From the NCBI RefSeq assembly GCF_003586285.1, contig NZ_QUBR01000001.1:992001-1056000 (forward strand): a stretch of DNA of 64,000 bases. Direction: 5' to 3'. Below, one piece after another: positions 32,473 to 41,941 of this stretch (position 1 is the first letter of the stretch; each line of letters begins with the position of its first letter). The DNA comes from Aeromicrobium endophyticum (GTDB taxonomy: Bacteria > Actinomycetota > Actinomycetes > Propionibacteriales > Nocardioidaceae). The notes under the pieces were generated by a model that worked only from the letters and a program-made list of their open reading frames with translations, ran no database searches and was not told where the DNA came from. The position numbers were made by a program, and so were the translations under genes.

Positions 32473-34650
32473 CTACTTCTTCACCGAGATCGCCTTGCCG
32501 GACGCCTTGGCGGACGTGTAGCTCGCGTCGCCGGCGTAGGAGAGCTTGACCTTCACGGTGCCCTTGCTCACCTTCGGCACCTTGACCGACACCACCCCGT
32601 TCTTGAGGGTGGCGCGAACCTTCTTGGTCGCCTTGCCCTTCGTGAAGGTCACGGTGACCTTGCCGCCGGCCCGCGCGAGGCCCGCCGGCGTCTTCACCGT
32701 CACCTTGTACGTGCCCGTCTTCTTGCTCGAGGGCACCTTGGCGACCTTGCCCGACAGCGCGACCACGCCGGCCTTCGTGACGGTCAACGTCCCGGCCTGC
32801 TGGAACGGAAGGATCTCGGCACCGCCCAGGTAGCTCACCGTGAAGGGGTACGAGCCGGGCGCCAGGGTCGCGACGTCGAACGATGCCGCGTTCTGCGCGA
32901 CGCCGGCAGCGTACGAACGGCCCGACACCGACAGCGTGACCGTCCCGGACGGGATCCGTCCGTAGCGGTTGGCGATCGCCACCGTGACCTTCGGAGCCGT
33001 GCCGTAGGTGACCGGCGCCGCGGTCACGGTCTGCGTCGACACCACGGCGCCGGGCAGACCTGCGAAGAAGTCGTCGAGCTTGTCGAGTGCCTCCTTCGCG
33101 AAGGCGACGTTCGCACGGGCCTGGGCGAGCTGCTGCTTCTGCTGGTCGGTCAGCGTCGACTCGTCGGACGGGATCGGGAAGCTCAGACCCAGCTGAGCCG
33201 AGGGCTGCGTGAACCACCACTCCGTCATGTACTCACGGAAGGTCGGCAGACCGGTCGACTCGTCGGTGTTCTGCTGGATCCACTGACGCTTGACCGCGGT
33301 GCCCGACGGGTTCGTGCCGGTGCCGCGCTGGTAGTTGATCAGGAACGGAACCTGCAGCTTGCGCACCACGTCTGGGAAGGCCGTCGTGTCACCGTTCGGG
33401 TAGTACGACACCCGGCTGCCCGTGTTGGGCTCGTTCTCCGTCACGAGGTTCTTGAAGTTCTTGCGGACCACGTCGCCGTAGACCCACGACGGACGGTAGT
33501 TGCTGGTGCTCCCGTTGTTGGCGTTGTCGCGGACGTGGAGCGGGTTGGCCACGCCGTTCGTGCCGCCGACCGTGCCGCCGTCGAGGACCAGGTCGAAGTT
33601 GTAGACCGTCGTCCCGTTCTTCTTCGCCTCCTGGTTGACGTGCTTCAGGACTGCGCGGGTGTTGTGGCACCACGTGCCGCCGAAGAGGATCACGAAGTTC
33701 TTCTTGGCGTCGTCCTTCACGTCGAGCAGGTGCAGCAGCTCGGGGTAGGTGATCTGCTGGATGTTCCAGCCGTCCGCGCCATCGGCGTCGGAGAGGATGT
33801 CGCCGCCGTAGCGGGCGTCGCTGTCGGACACGTACTGGGTGCGGTGCTTGCTGTTGGCAGCGTCCTTCCACCACGCGAACTGGCTCGTCGCGTCGATCGT
33901 CGACGCACCACCGGCGGCAGCGAGCGCCGACGTCACGTCGCTCGTCACGTCGGACGACGCGGAGAACTTGACCCAGCTACGGATCTTGTCGTCGGACCCG
34001 CCCGAGGTGTGGTTCTTGTCGTAGACGATGAAGACGTCCTCGTCGGCCGCGGCGGGAGCCGCTGCCGGCGACGAGCGGTAGTCCCACAGTGGGTCGACCG
34101 CGTCGTTGACGACGGAGTCGTCGGCCGTCAGGGTAACGGTGGAGCCGCTCGTGACGGCCTTGAAGCCGTTGCCGAGACCCTGGCCCAGGGCGTTTCGCCA
34201 CGTGTTGCCGTAGATCGTCTGCGAAGCCGTACCCAGGTTGATGCCCGACGGGTCGCGGGTGTCGAGGTTCTTGGTGGCGCTCGCGTCACCCGTCAGGTTG
34301 GGGTCGAACCAGTAGACCTTCTTGGCCCCGGCCGCGCGGGCCGCAGCCTCGGTCTGGACCACCTTGGACGTGAAACCGGCGTCAGCGGCCGAGCCGATGA
34401 CGAAGGCGTACTGGCCGGGCTGACGCAGCAGCCACTGGAAGCGGTCGTAGGTCACGGTCTCGAGGATGTTGGACGCGGGCAGGCCCGGGAAGGTGTCGGT
34501 GAGGTAGGTCGTGTCGACCGACGTGGCCGCGGCGCGGGTGGGCGCCGCGACGCTGCCGGCGGTGAGCGCGCCGGTCGCCAAGGGACTCGCGGCGACCGCG
34601 AGGCCCAGCGTCGCGACGGCCAGGCGGCGCCGCGTGGTGGATGTGTTCAT
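32473..34650 (-). CDS. Secreted thioredoxin-like protein with C-terminal Ig-like domains
   Basis: A 725-residue exported protein. An N-terminal signal peptide (RRRLAVATLGLAVAASPLATGALT, cleavage near residue 35-42) is followed by two regions with a thioredoxin-like strand-helix pattern: YAFVIGSAADAGFTSKVV (about 81-98) and FVILFGGTWCHNTRAVL (about 319-335). The second looks like a thioredoxin active-site loop but has only one cysteine (Cys328; WCHNT rather than WCxxC). The C-terminal part (about 540-725) is beta-rich and lysine/valine-rich, like bacterial Ig-like (Big_3/Big_5) repeats. A secreted surface or matrix protein is likely. The next gene upstream on the same strand encodes a surface-anchored protein and may be a partner. 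Confidence 0.75.
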   Translation of the reverse strand: MNTSTTRRRLAVATLGLAVAASPLATGALTAGSVAAPTRAAATSVDTTYLTDTFPGLPASNILETVTYDRFQWLLRQPGQYAFVIGSAADAGFTSKVVQTEAAARAAGAKKVYWFDPNLTGDASATKNLDTRDPSGINLGTASQTIYGNTWRNALGQGLGNGFKAVTSGSTVTLTADDSVVNDAVDPLWDYRSSPAAAPAAADEDVFIVYDKNHTSGGSDDKIRSWVKFSASSDVTSDVTSALAAAGGASTIDATSQFAWWKDAANSKHRTQYVSDSDARYGGDILSDADGADGWNIQQITYPELLHLLDVKDDAKKNFVILFGGTWCHNTRAVLKHVNQEAKKNGTTVYNFDLVLDGGTVGGTNGVANPLHVRDNANNGSTSNYRPSWVYGDVVRKNFKNLVTENEPNTGSRVSYYPNGDTTAFPDVVRKLQVPFLINYQRGTGTNPSGTAVKRQWIQQNTDESTGLPTFREYMTEWWFTQPSAQLGLSFPIPSDESTLTDQQKQQLAQARANVAFAKEALDKLDDFFAGLPGAVVSTQTVTAAPVTYGTAPKVTVAIANRYGRIPSGTVTLSVSGRSYAAGVAQNAASFDVATLAPGSYPFTVSYLGGAEILPFQQAGTLTVTKAGVVALSGKVAKVPSSKKTGTYKVTVKTPAGLARAGGKVTVTFTKGKATKKVRATLKNGVVSVKVPKVSKGTVKVKLSYAGDASYTSAKASGKAISVKK

Positions 34651-34727
34651 GGACGGTTCTCTCTCTTCGGGGGTGATCGTGCTCTTCTGGGGTGGTCGTG
34701 CCAGGGGTTTCGGGCGCACTCGTCCGA

Positions 34728-34750
34728 CCGACGGCGGGTGCCGCCGTCGG
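34728..34750 (-). terminator. Terminator-like hairpin
   Basis: CCGACGGCGG-GTG-CCGCCGTCGG lies after the stop of the 34813 gene (minus strand) and before the secreted thioredoxin-like gene, suggesting that they can be separately transcribed. Confidence 0.5.
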
Positions 34751-34812
34751 GACGGTGCGAGCGAGAGTGGTGTCGGCCGGGCTCGGCGGATGCCGGGCCG
34801 GTCAGCCGCGCG

Positions 34813-35577
34813 TCAGGAGGCCTGGCCCTTGCGACGCGCCACGACCGTGTAGCCGGCGTAGGCCAGGGCTCCGGCACCGGCGAGTCCGGCCAGGATCAGC
34901 AGGCCGGCCGAGCCGGTGCCGTCCGACTCCTCGGCGGACGCCTTCGTGGTCTCCGACTCGTCGGACGCCAGCGCGACCTCGTCGGCCTCGTCGGTGGCGG
35001 TCGCCTCTTCGGGGGCGGTCGACGGCTCCGACGTCGGCTCCTCAGCCGCGGCCTTCTCGTCGGTGCCGGCGGCATCGACGTCGTCGGACGGCGTCGCCGA
35101 CGCCGTGGGCTCGGGCGTCGCGGACGACGGCGTGCCGGCGGCGCTCTTGCCCGATGACGCGGGCTTGGCGGTCGCGGCAGGCTTGGGCTTGGTCGGCTTC
35201 GGAGCCGGCGTCTTCGCGGCGGCGGGCGTCGTGGCCTTCGGCGTCGCGGGGGCGGCGGGCTTGGACTGCTTGGCCTTCCACTCCTTGTAGCCCGTCGCGC
35301 GCTCCCACTCCGTCCACGGGATCGACTGGCCGTCGGCGTAGCGGACGCGGTTGTTGTCGAAGTCGAAGTAAGCGCCCGGGATGTAGGTGCAGGCCTCGTC
35401 GTCGTAGCCCGGCAACGTGTCCTCGCCGTCCGTGTACGTCTTGCCGTCGTCGCCCTTGACCGTGATGGGTCGCGGGTTGTCGGCGGGGTTGGTGATCGCC
35501 TGGGCCGGCTGGGCCAGGCCGATCGTCACGACGACGAGCGACGCTGCGGCGAGGGCGGTCGAGAGGGTGCGCTTCAT
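34813..35577 (-). CDS. Secreted, Pro/Ala-rich surface protein with C-terminal membrane anchor
   Basis: A 254-residue exported protein with signal peptide (MKRTLSTALAAASLVVVTIG, cleavage after AQA near residue 27), a small conserved-looking head (about 30-102, containing two cysteine-free aromatic clusters and WTEWERATGYKEW), a long Pro/Ala/Lys then Ser/Glu/Asp-rich stalk (about 103-220), and a single C-terminal helix (LLILAGLAGAGALAYAGYTVV) with a short RRKGQAS tail. There is no LPXTG motif, so anchoring is by the helix. Function is unknown. Together with the Ig-like protein downstream it suggests a cell-surface assembly. Confidence 0.7.
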   Translation of the reverse strand: MKRTLSTALAAASLVVVTIGLAQPAQAITNPADNPRPITVKGDDGKTYTDGEDTLPGYDDEACTYIPGAYFDFDNNRVRYADGQSIPWTEWERATGYKEWKAKQSKPAAPATPKATTPAAAKTPAPKPTKPKPAATAKPASSGKSAAGTPSSATPEPTASATPSDDVDAAGTDEKAAAEEPTSEPSTAPEEATATDEADEVALASDESETTKASAEESDGTGSAGLLILAGLAGAGALAYAGYTVVARRKGQAS

Positions 35578-35638
35578 GATTCTCCTGGTGGGTGGTGCGG
35601 GGACTGTAAATGGTGCGGAAGGGAACGGGACGTCCAGG

Positions 35639-37003
35639 TCAGACGAGCTGCGACGCGTGGCGTCCGGAGGAGCCGGTCCCGTCGTCGGGATCGTGGGTGC
35701 CGGCGAAGACGCCGTCGTCGAGCAGCCCTGTCTGGCGGGCCACGACCGTGGCGCTGACGGCGGCTGCCGTCACGTTCGTCGCCGTGCGGGCCATGTCGGC
35801 GATCGTGCTGATCGGCAGCGTCACGGCGATGAACTCCAGCGGCAGGCCGGCAGCGGCGAACACCGTCGCGGCGGCGACCGTCGCGGTGCCGGGCACGCCG
35901 GCCGTGCCGATCGAGACGATCGTGCCCAGCAGCGCGAGGACGATCCAGTCCTGCGCCGTGTAGTCGATCCCGTAGGCGTTGATGCCCCAGACCGCGACCA
36001 GGATCGGCCAGATGCCGGAGCACCCGGGCATCCCGATCGTGGTGCCGAGCGGCGCTGTGAAGTGCGCGACCTCGGGGTGGACACCGACGCGGCGGGTCAG
36101 GACGTCCGTCGTGACGGGCAGGGTGCCGACGCTGCTATGGGTCGTGAACGCCGTGACCTGTGCCGGCAGGATCTTGCGGAAGAAGGCGAGCGGCGACACC
36201 CCGGCGAACACGCGCAGGATCACGCTGTTGACCAGGAAGGTGTGCGCGAAGCAGGCGCCCCACGTCAGCCCCAGCAGCCCGACCAGCGACCAGAACTTCG
36301 AGCCCAGGTCGGCACTGGTGGCCACGACCGTCGTCGTCAGCGCGACGATCGCGTACGGGGTCAGTCCGATGACGAAGCCGACCGCGCGGAAGATCACGAG
36401 CTTGAGCGCCTCGATGCCGTCGGCGAACGGCCGGACCGACGCGGCGTCGCGCTCGGCCAGCGTGAGGTAGGCGATCGCGACGGTCACGGAGATCAGGATG
36501 ATCGGGATGATGTGATTCGCGGCCAGGTCGCCGAACACGTTGGACGGGAAGAAGTCGACGACGACCTGCGCCGGGTCCTGCACCGAGTTCTGCAGCACCG
36601 AGAGCTCTTCGCCGCCGAGCGACTCGTCGACGCCGCGACCGGTGCCCGAGGCGAGGCCGATGCCGAGCGCCAGCACCACCGCGATCGCGTTGCTCGCGAG
36701 CAGCCAGCCGATGGAGCGAAATCCGATCGCCCGCAGCTTCTCGATGCTCCCCAGGGACGCGATGCTCGAGATGATCGCCACCACGATCAGCGGGGCGACC
36801 GAGGCCAGCAGGACGTTGATGTAGATGCGGCCGATGGGCTCGACGTACTCGACGTGGCCGCGGGCGACGAGCCCGATCGGCACGCCGACGGCCAGCGCGA
36901 GCAGCGTCAGGAGGCTGAAGTTGACGTGTCGGCGGCGGAGGAGACGGATGCCGACGAACACGAGCACGATGACGGCGAGGACAGCCAGGTCAGGCCACTT
37001 CAC
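35639..37003 (-). CDS. Sodium/proton:dicarboxylate or amino-acid symporter (DAACS family)
   Basis: A 454-residue symporter with about 8-9 helices and the two re-entrant hairpins of the GltP/GltPh fold. Motifs: AFTTHSSVGTLPVTTDVL matches the serine-rich HP1 loop, and GTTIGMPGCSGIWPI followed by GTAGVPGTATVAAATVFAAAGLP matches TM7/HP2. Substrates are glutamate, aspartate, cystine or C4-dicarboxylates; the altered TM7 motif (PLGTTIGMPG in place of NMDGT) makes cystine/TcyP-like transport a possibility, interesting beside a sulfur-linked riboswitch. GTG start with AAGGAGG upstream. Confidence 0.82.
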   Translation of the reverse strand: MKWPDLAVLAVIVLVFVGIRLLRRRHVNFSLLTLLALAVGVPIGLVARGHVEYVEPIGRIYINVLLASVAPLIVVAIISSIASLGSIEKLRAIGFRSIGWLLASNAIAVVLALGIGLASGTGRGVDESLGGEELSVLQNSVQDPAQVVVDFFPSNVFGDLAANHIIPIILISVTVAIAYLTLAERDAASVRPFADGIEALKLVIFRAVGFVIGLTPYAIVALTTTVVATSADLGSKFWSLVGLLGLTWGACFAHTFLVNSVILRVFAGVSPLAFFRKILPAQVTAFTTHSSVGTLPVTTDVLTRRVGVHPEVAHFTAPLGTTIGMPGCSGIWPILVAVWGINAYGIDYTAQDWIVLALLGTIVSIGTAGVPGTATVAAATVFAAAGLPLEFIAVTLPISTIADMARTATNVTAAAVSATVVARQTGLLDDGVFAGTHDPDDGTGSSGRHASQLV

Positions 37004-37167
37004 GGGCCGACCTCCTTGGTCTGGAGGGTTGAGGATCGTCCGGGTGCGGACAGGGACTGATCCTGACGATGTGTCATCACCGCGATCGACCGTCTCACCA
37101 TGTGGATGCCTGTCCGTCATTCGGACACGGCGATCTGGCGGTCCTTCGGGTGACAGGTTCTCGACCA

Positions 37168-37250
37168 CGGTCATGAGCACCAGCGCGAAGCCCCGGCTCG
37201 CTGGTCGGCAACCCTCCCGCGCGGCGGGGTGCCCCGGGTGACGACCGGGC
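37168..37250 (+). ncRNA. SAM-IV riboswitch
   Basis: The leader of the class V aminotransferase gene carries the conserved core of S-adenosylmethionine riboswitches of the SAM-I/IV clan: GGTCATGAGCACCAGCG, then GCCCCGGCTCGCTGGTCGG, CAACCCTCC, GGGGTGCCCCGGGTGAC and GACC. The outer GGTC/GACC helix (37169-37172 with 37243-37246) and the CAGCG/CGCTG helix (37181-37185 with 37199-37203) are visible. This arrangement is the actinobacterial SAM-IV class. It should lower expression of the downstream gene when SAM is plentiful. Confidence 0.82.
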
Positions 37251-37295
37251 CCGCGTCGTCCGGCGCTGGCAAACCGCGAGCAGAGAGCACAACCC

Positions 37296-38645
37296 ATGTC
37301 TTCCTTCCCCACCACCGCCACGTCCGCCTGTCCGACGCCGTTGCTGCCCCTCGTCGGCGCCGACGTCGAGATCCCGCTCGTGGACGGCCGGACCGTGCGT
37401 CACGCCAACTTCGACGGGGCCGCGAGCGCGCCGGCCAGCGTCGCGGTCGCGCAGCGCGTCACCGACGTGCTGCCCTGGTACGCCAGCGTGCACCGGGGCG
37501 CCGGCTACGCCTCGCAGGTCTCGACGGCCCTGTACGAGCGGGCGCGAGAGGACGTCGGGCGGTTCGTCGGTGCCCGGCCCGACGACGTCACGATCATCAC
37601 CCGCAACACGACCGACGCCCTCAACCTGCTCGCGTCCGCCGTTCCGGGTCGCGTGCTGACGCTCGACGTCGAGCACCACGCGAACCTGCTGCCGTGGGAC
37701 CGCAGCCAGGGCGGGCACGAGGTCGTCCGCGCCCAACCGACCGTCGCAGGGACGCTCAGCGCCCTGCAGGGAGTGCTGGCCGCCCGGCGCTTCGCCCTGT
37801 TGGCCGTCACGGGCACGTCCAACGTCACGGGCGAGTCGCTGCCGCTGGCGGCCGTCGTCGACCTGGCGCACCGGTACGGCTGCCGCATCGTCGTCGACGG
37901 CGCCCAGCTGCTCGCGCACCGTCGCCTGTCGCTGGAGGACTCAGGCGTCGACTACGTGGCCTTCTCGGGTCACAAGCTCTACGCCCCGTTCGGCGCCGGC
38001 GCCCTGGTCGGTCGGCGCGACTGGCTCGACCACGCGGCCCCGCACCTGGCCGGGGGCGGAGCCGTCCGTCAGGTGAGCAGCAGCGCCGTGCAGTGGGCCA
38101 CGTCCCCCGCCCGTCACGAGGGCGGCACACCCAACCTCGTCGGGGTCGTGGCGATGGCGGCGGCCGCCGCGGAGCTCTCGGCAGTGCCCGACGAAGAGCT
38201 GCGGCAGCACGAGGAGCAGCTGCACCGCGCACTGCTCGACGGACTGCGCGCGCTGCCCGAGGTCGACGTCGCCCGCATATGGGTGGACTCCGCCGAGCCG
38301 GTCGGTGTCGTCACGTTCAGGCTGCGCGAGACCGATCCCGGCCTGCTCGCGGCCTTCCTCGCCGCCGAGCACGGGGTGTCGGTGCGCGACGGGCGCTTCT
38401 GCGCGCACCCCCTGCTCGACCGGCTCGGCTGGGGCGCGGGCGCCGTACGGGCGAGCATCGGGATCGGGACAACGGGCGACGACGTCGACCGCCTGCTCGC
38501 CGGGCTGCAGGCATGGGTCGCCGGTGACCAGCAGGCACGCTACGCACAGGAGGACGGCGTCTGGGTCGTGGTCGACGACCCCCGCCCCACCCCGTCCGGC
38601 ATCGACCTGGTGGCTCTCGCCGCCACAGCCGGCGTCTGCTCGTAG
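37296..38645 (+). CDS. Class V aminotransferase (cysteine desulfurase/selenocysteine lyase-like)
   Basis: A 449-residue fold-type I PLP enzyme of the aminotransferase class V/SufS-like family. PLP contacts: TRNTTDALNLLA, DVEHHANLLPW, VVDGAQLLAH (aspartate for the pyridine nitrogen) and the Schiff-base lysine in FSGHKLYAPFG. There is no obvious SufS active-site RxGHHCAxP loop; RFCAHPLLDR (about residue 368) occupies that region and supplies a cysteine/histidine pair. Control by a SAM-IV riboswitch strongly suggests a role in sulfur amino-acid metabolism, for example sulfur transfer or cysteine breakdown. It is monocistronic, before the cobalamin riboswitch. Confidence 0.85.
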   Translation: MSSFPTTATSACPTPLLPLVGADVEIPLVDGRTVRHANFDGAASAPASVAVAQRVTDVLPWYASVHRGAGYASQVSTALYERAREDVGRFVGARPDDVTIITRNTTDALNLLASAVPGRVLTLDVEHHANLLPWDRSQGGHEVVRAQPTVAGTLSALQGVLAARRFALLAVTGTSNVTGESLPLAAVVDLAHRYGCRIVVDGAQLLAHRRLSLEDSGVDYVAFSGHKLYAPFGAGALVGRRDWLDHAAPHLAGGGAVRQVSSSAVQWATSPARHEGGTPNLVGVVAMAAAAAELSAVPDEELRQHEEQLHRALLDGLRALPEVDVARIWVDSAEPVGVVTFRLRETDPGLLAAFLAAEHGVSVRDGRFCAHPLLDRLGWGAGAVRASIGIGTTGDDVDRLLAGLQAWVAGDQQARYAQEDGVWVVVDDPRPTPSGIDLVALAATAGVCS

Positions 38646-38690
38646 ACGCTCACCGGGTCGGGCGGCCCGGGCCGTCGGCTAGGCTGCGGG

Positions 38691-38850
38691 CGAACCAGTC
38701 GTGCCCATTCGTTGGGTCAGGGAATCCGGTGAGAATCCGGAGCTGACGCGCAGCGGTGAGGGGGACGGAGGTGGCATCTGCCACTGGATCGCGAGATCTG
38801 GGAAGGCGCCATCGTCCGGACGAACCCGAGTCCGAAGACCTGCTGGTTTG
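38691..38850 (+). ncRNA. Cobalamin (B12) riboswitch
   Basis: All landmark elements are present: GGGAATCCGGTGAGAATCC (about 38710-38728), the ACGCGCAGCGGTGA core, GCCACTGG, GGGAAGGCGCC, and the B12 box AGTCCGAAGACCTGC (38829-38843). The closing helix pairs CGAACCAG (38691-38698) with CTGGTTTG (38843-38850). It controls the downstream ABC importer operon. Confidence 0.95.
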
Positions 38851-38870
38851 CGGCCGACCCACGTCGGCCG
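38851..38870 (+). terminator. Expression-platform hairpin of the B12 riboswitch
   Basis: CGGCCGAC-CCAC-GTCGGCCG directly follows the B12 aptamer. With no U tract it may act as an RBS-access or terminator-like structure about 50 bases before the lipoprotein start codon. Confidence 0.5.
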
Positions 38871-38921
38871 GATCACTCACCAGGCTCCGCGCAAGAGCCT
38901 CAGATCCCGAGGACGCATCCC

Positions 38922-39983
38922 ATGCCCCGCCGTACCCCAGCACGATCCACGGGCCTGCTCGCAGGCATCGCCCTGACCACCACCCTGCTCGCCGCCTGCG
39001 GCTCGAGCTCGTCCGACCAGGCGTCCGGCCGCACGGTCGCCGGCACCGAGGGCAAGACCTCGTACCCGCTGACGATCAAGGACAACTGCGGCGTCGACGT
39101 CACGATCGACCAGGCGCCCGAGCGGGCCGTCTCGGTCAACCAGGGCTCGACCGAGATCCTGCTGTCGCTCGGACTGCAGGACCGCATGGTCGGCACCGCC
39201 ACGTGGACCGACGAGATCCGGCCCGACCTGGCCGAGGCCAATGCCGAGGTGCCGCGCCTGAGCGACAACACGGTCTCGTACGAGCGCGTGCTGAAGGAGG
39301 AGCCCGACCTCGTCACGGCCTCGTTCGGCTACTCGCTCAACGGCGAGGACCCCGACCGCCGCGCCCAGTACGCCAAGCTCGGCGTGCCCACCTACCTCGC
39401 ACCGTCCCACTGCGACGGCCGCACCGACGAGAGCGGCGACGGCCCGCGTGACCACCCGCTCGAGATGGAGACGGTCTACCGGGAGATCACCCAGCTCGCC
39501 GAGATCTTCGACGTCCCGTCGCGCGGCGCCGAGCTCGTCGCCGAGCTGAAGCAGCGCATGAAGGACGCCGCCGCCTCGGCTCCCGACGACGATGTCACCA
39601 TCGCGTACTGGTTCGCCAACACCGAGCTGCCCTACATGGCCGGCGCCAACGGGTCGCCGGGCGTCATGTCGCGCACCCTCGGCATCACGAACGTCTTCGA
39701 CGACACCGATGTCGAGTGGCCCCAGATCAGCTGGGAGAGCGTCCTCGACCGCGATCCTGACGTCATCGCGCTGGGCGACCTGCGCCGCGACCAGGAGACC
39801 GGCGACCGGCTCGCCGACAAGATCGCGTTCCTCGAGTCGAACCCCGTCACGAAGCAGCTGACGGCGGTGCGCGAGAAGCGCTACGTCGTGCTCAACGGGG
39901 CCGACATGAATCCGTCGATCCGCACGGTCGACGGCACCGAGAAGATCGCCAAGACGCTCGCCGACCTCGGGCTCGCGCATTGA
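38922..39983 (+). CDS. Cobalamin ABC transporter substrate-binding lipoprotein
   Basis: A 353-residue BtuF/FhuD-type lipoprotein. Signal peptide with lipobox LAAC (Cys26), then Ser-rich linker; the mature protein has the two-lobed class III binding fold (PERAVSVNQGSTEILLSLGLQDRMVGT, then EEPDLVTASFGYSL, and VMSRTLGITNVFDDTDVEWPQISWE). The B12 riboswitch immediately upstream argues for cobalamin or a corrinoid rather than a siderophore as ligand. It is followed by permease and ATPase genes in overlapping arrangement. Confidence 0.88.
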   Translation: MPRRTPARSTGLLAGIALTTTLLAACGSSSSDQASGRTVAGTEGKTSYPLTIKDNCGVDVTIDQAPERAVSVNQGSTEILLSLGLQDRMVGTATWTDEIRPDLAEANAEVPRLSDNTVSYERVLKEEPDLVTASFGYSLNGEDPDRRAQYAKLGVPTYLAPSHCDGRTDESGDGPRDHPLEMETVYREITQLAEIFDVPSRGAELVAELKQRMKDAAASAPDDDVTIAYWFANTELPYMAGANGSPGVMSRTLGITNVFDDTDVEWPQISWESVLDRDPDVIALGDLRRDQETGDRLADKIAFLESNPVTKQLTAVREKRYVVLNGADMNPSIRTVDGTEKIAKTLADLGLAH

Positions 39984-41016
39984 CCACAGGATCGATCTCG
40001 GCCGCGGCCCGGGGCGTCCGCTGGACGCTCTGGGCCGCCGGCCTGGCGCTGCTGGCCCTGTCGATCGCGGTCGCGATCACGATCGGACCCGCCGACCTGT
40101 CGGTCGGTGACGTGTTCTCGGTCGTCGGTCAGCACCTCGGTCTCGGCGACGCGGGCGTCTCGCGCATCCGCGACGGCATCGTGTGGGAGCTGCGCCTGCC
40201 GCGGACCCTGCTGGCGGCCGTCTGCGGGGCCGGCCTCGCGATCTGCGGAGCCATCATGCAGTCGCTGCTGCGCAACCCGCTGGCCGACCCGTTCGTGCTC
40301 GGCATCTCGTCGGGAGCCTCGACCGGCGCGGTGATGGTGGTCGTGCTGGGCGTCGGCGGCGGCATCATCACGCTGTCGACCGGGGCCTTCATCGGCGCGG
40401 TCGTCGCGTTCGCGATGGTGCTGCTCCTGGCGGCGGGCGCCGGTGGCACCCCCGACCGGGTCGTGCTGGCGGGCGTGGCGGCGACGCAGCTGTTCTCGGC
40501 GCTGACGTCGTTCATCGTCACCTCGTCGGCCGACGCCGAGCAGACCCGCGGCGTGCTGTTCTGGCTGCTCGGCTCGCTCAGCGGGGCCGGCTGGCACGAC
40601 GTGCTCACGTGCGGTGCGGTCTGCCTGACCGGCCTGGTCGTGTGCATCGCGCTCGCCCCCGCGCTCGACGCCTTCGCCTTCGGCGAGGACGCGGCGTCGT
40701 CGCTCGGCATCTCCGTGCGGTGGGTGCGCCTCGTGCTGCTCGTCGTCACGGCTCTCATCACCGCGACGCTCGTCAGCGCGGCCGGCGCGATCGGCTTCGT
40801 CGGCCTCGTGCTGCCGCACGCGGCCCGCGCCGTCGTCGGTCCCGGGCACCGGCTGCTGCTGCCCGCGACCGCGCTGATCGGCGCGATCTTCCTCGTGTGG
40901 GTCGACACCGTCGCGCGCACCGTGTTCAGCCCGCAGGAGCTGCCGGTCGGCGTCGTGACGGCCCTGGTCGGCGTGCCGGCGTTCGCGGTCATCCTCTACC
41001 GCCGGAGGGTTCCGGC

Positions 41017-41020
<4 letters not shown>
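39980..41020 (+). CDS. Cobalamin-type ABC transporter permease (FecCD/BtuC family)
   Basis: A 346-residue permease with about 10 helices of the FecCD family. Family motifs include RLPRTLLAAVCGAGLAICGA, NPLADPFVLGISSGASTGA and GAIGFVGLVLPHAAR near the C-terminus. It starts with TTG, overlapping the lipoprotein stop as TTGA, and ends overlapping the ATPase start as ATGA. Expected BtuC-like dimer in the membrane. Confidence 0.9.
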
Positions 41021-41787
<767 letters not shown>

Positions 41788-41811
41788 GCCGGGGCCCTCG
41801 ACCGGCGCGGC

Positions 41812-41907
41812 GGATTGAGACCGGCCGTCTCGGGGTAGGGGACCGTTGTGTGGTTGAGCCAACAGCCACTGGCGAAGCCCACCCCGATCAACGCGGGGTG
41901 GGCTTCG
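41812..41907 (+). ncRNA. Candidate small RNA ending in a strong terminator
   Basis: In the 154-base gap between the convergent B12 operon and oxidoreductase genes lies a GGATT-N16-GGGTA element (41812-41837) resembling a SigB/SigF-type promoter (one mismatch), then a small hairpin (GTTG-AGC-CAAC inside GTGG/CCAC), then a perfect 14-base-pair hairpin. The transcript would be about 60-70 nt. No Rfam family is recognised. This is a speculative call; the sequence may simply be the B12 operon terminator. Confidence 0.3.
41873..41907. terminator. Strong convergent terminator
   Basis: CGAAGCCCACCCCG (41873-41886), loop ATCAACG, CGGGGTGGGCTTCG (41894-41907): 14 perfect base pairs between the convergent B12 importer and indolepyruvate oxidoreductase genes. 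Confidence 0.8.
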
Positions 41908-41941
41908 TCGCGATGCTGCCAGACGCCACCGACAGAAACCG

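Noticed and set aside
32458-35157. Long plus-strand frame across the secreted protein genes
   Set aside because: Low-complexity Arg/Val/Gly composition, and it spans two real minus-strand genes with signal peptides.
37111-37127. Small dyad TGTCCG-N5-CGGACA ahead of the SAM-IV riboswitch
   Set aside because: Short and not part of the aptamer; no function can be supported.
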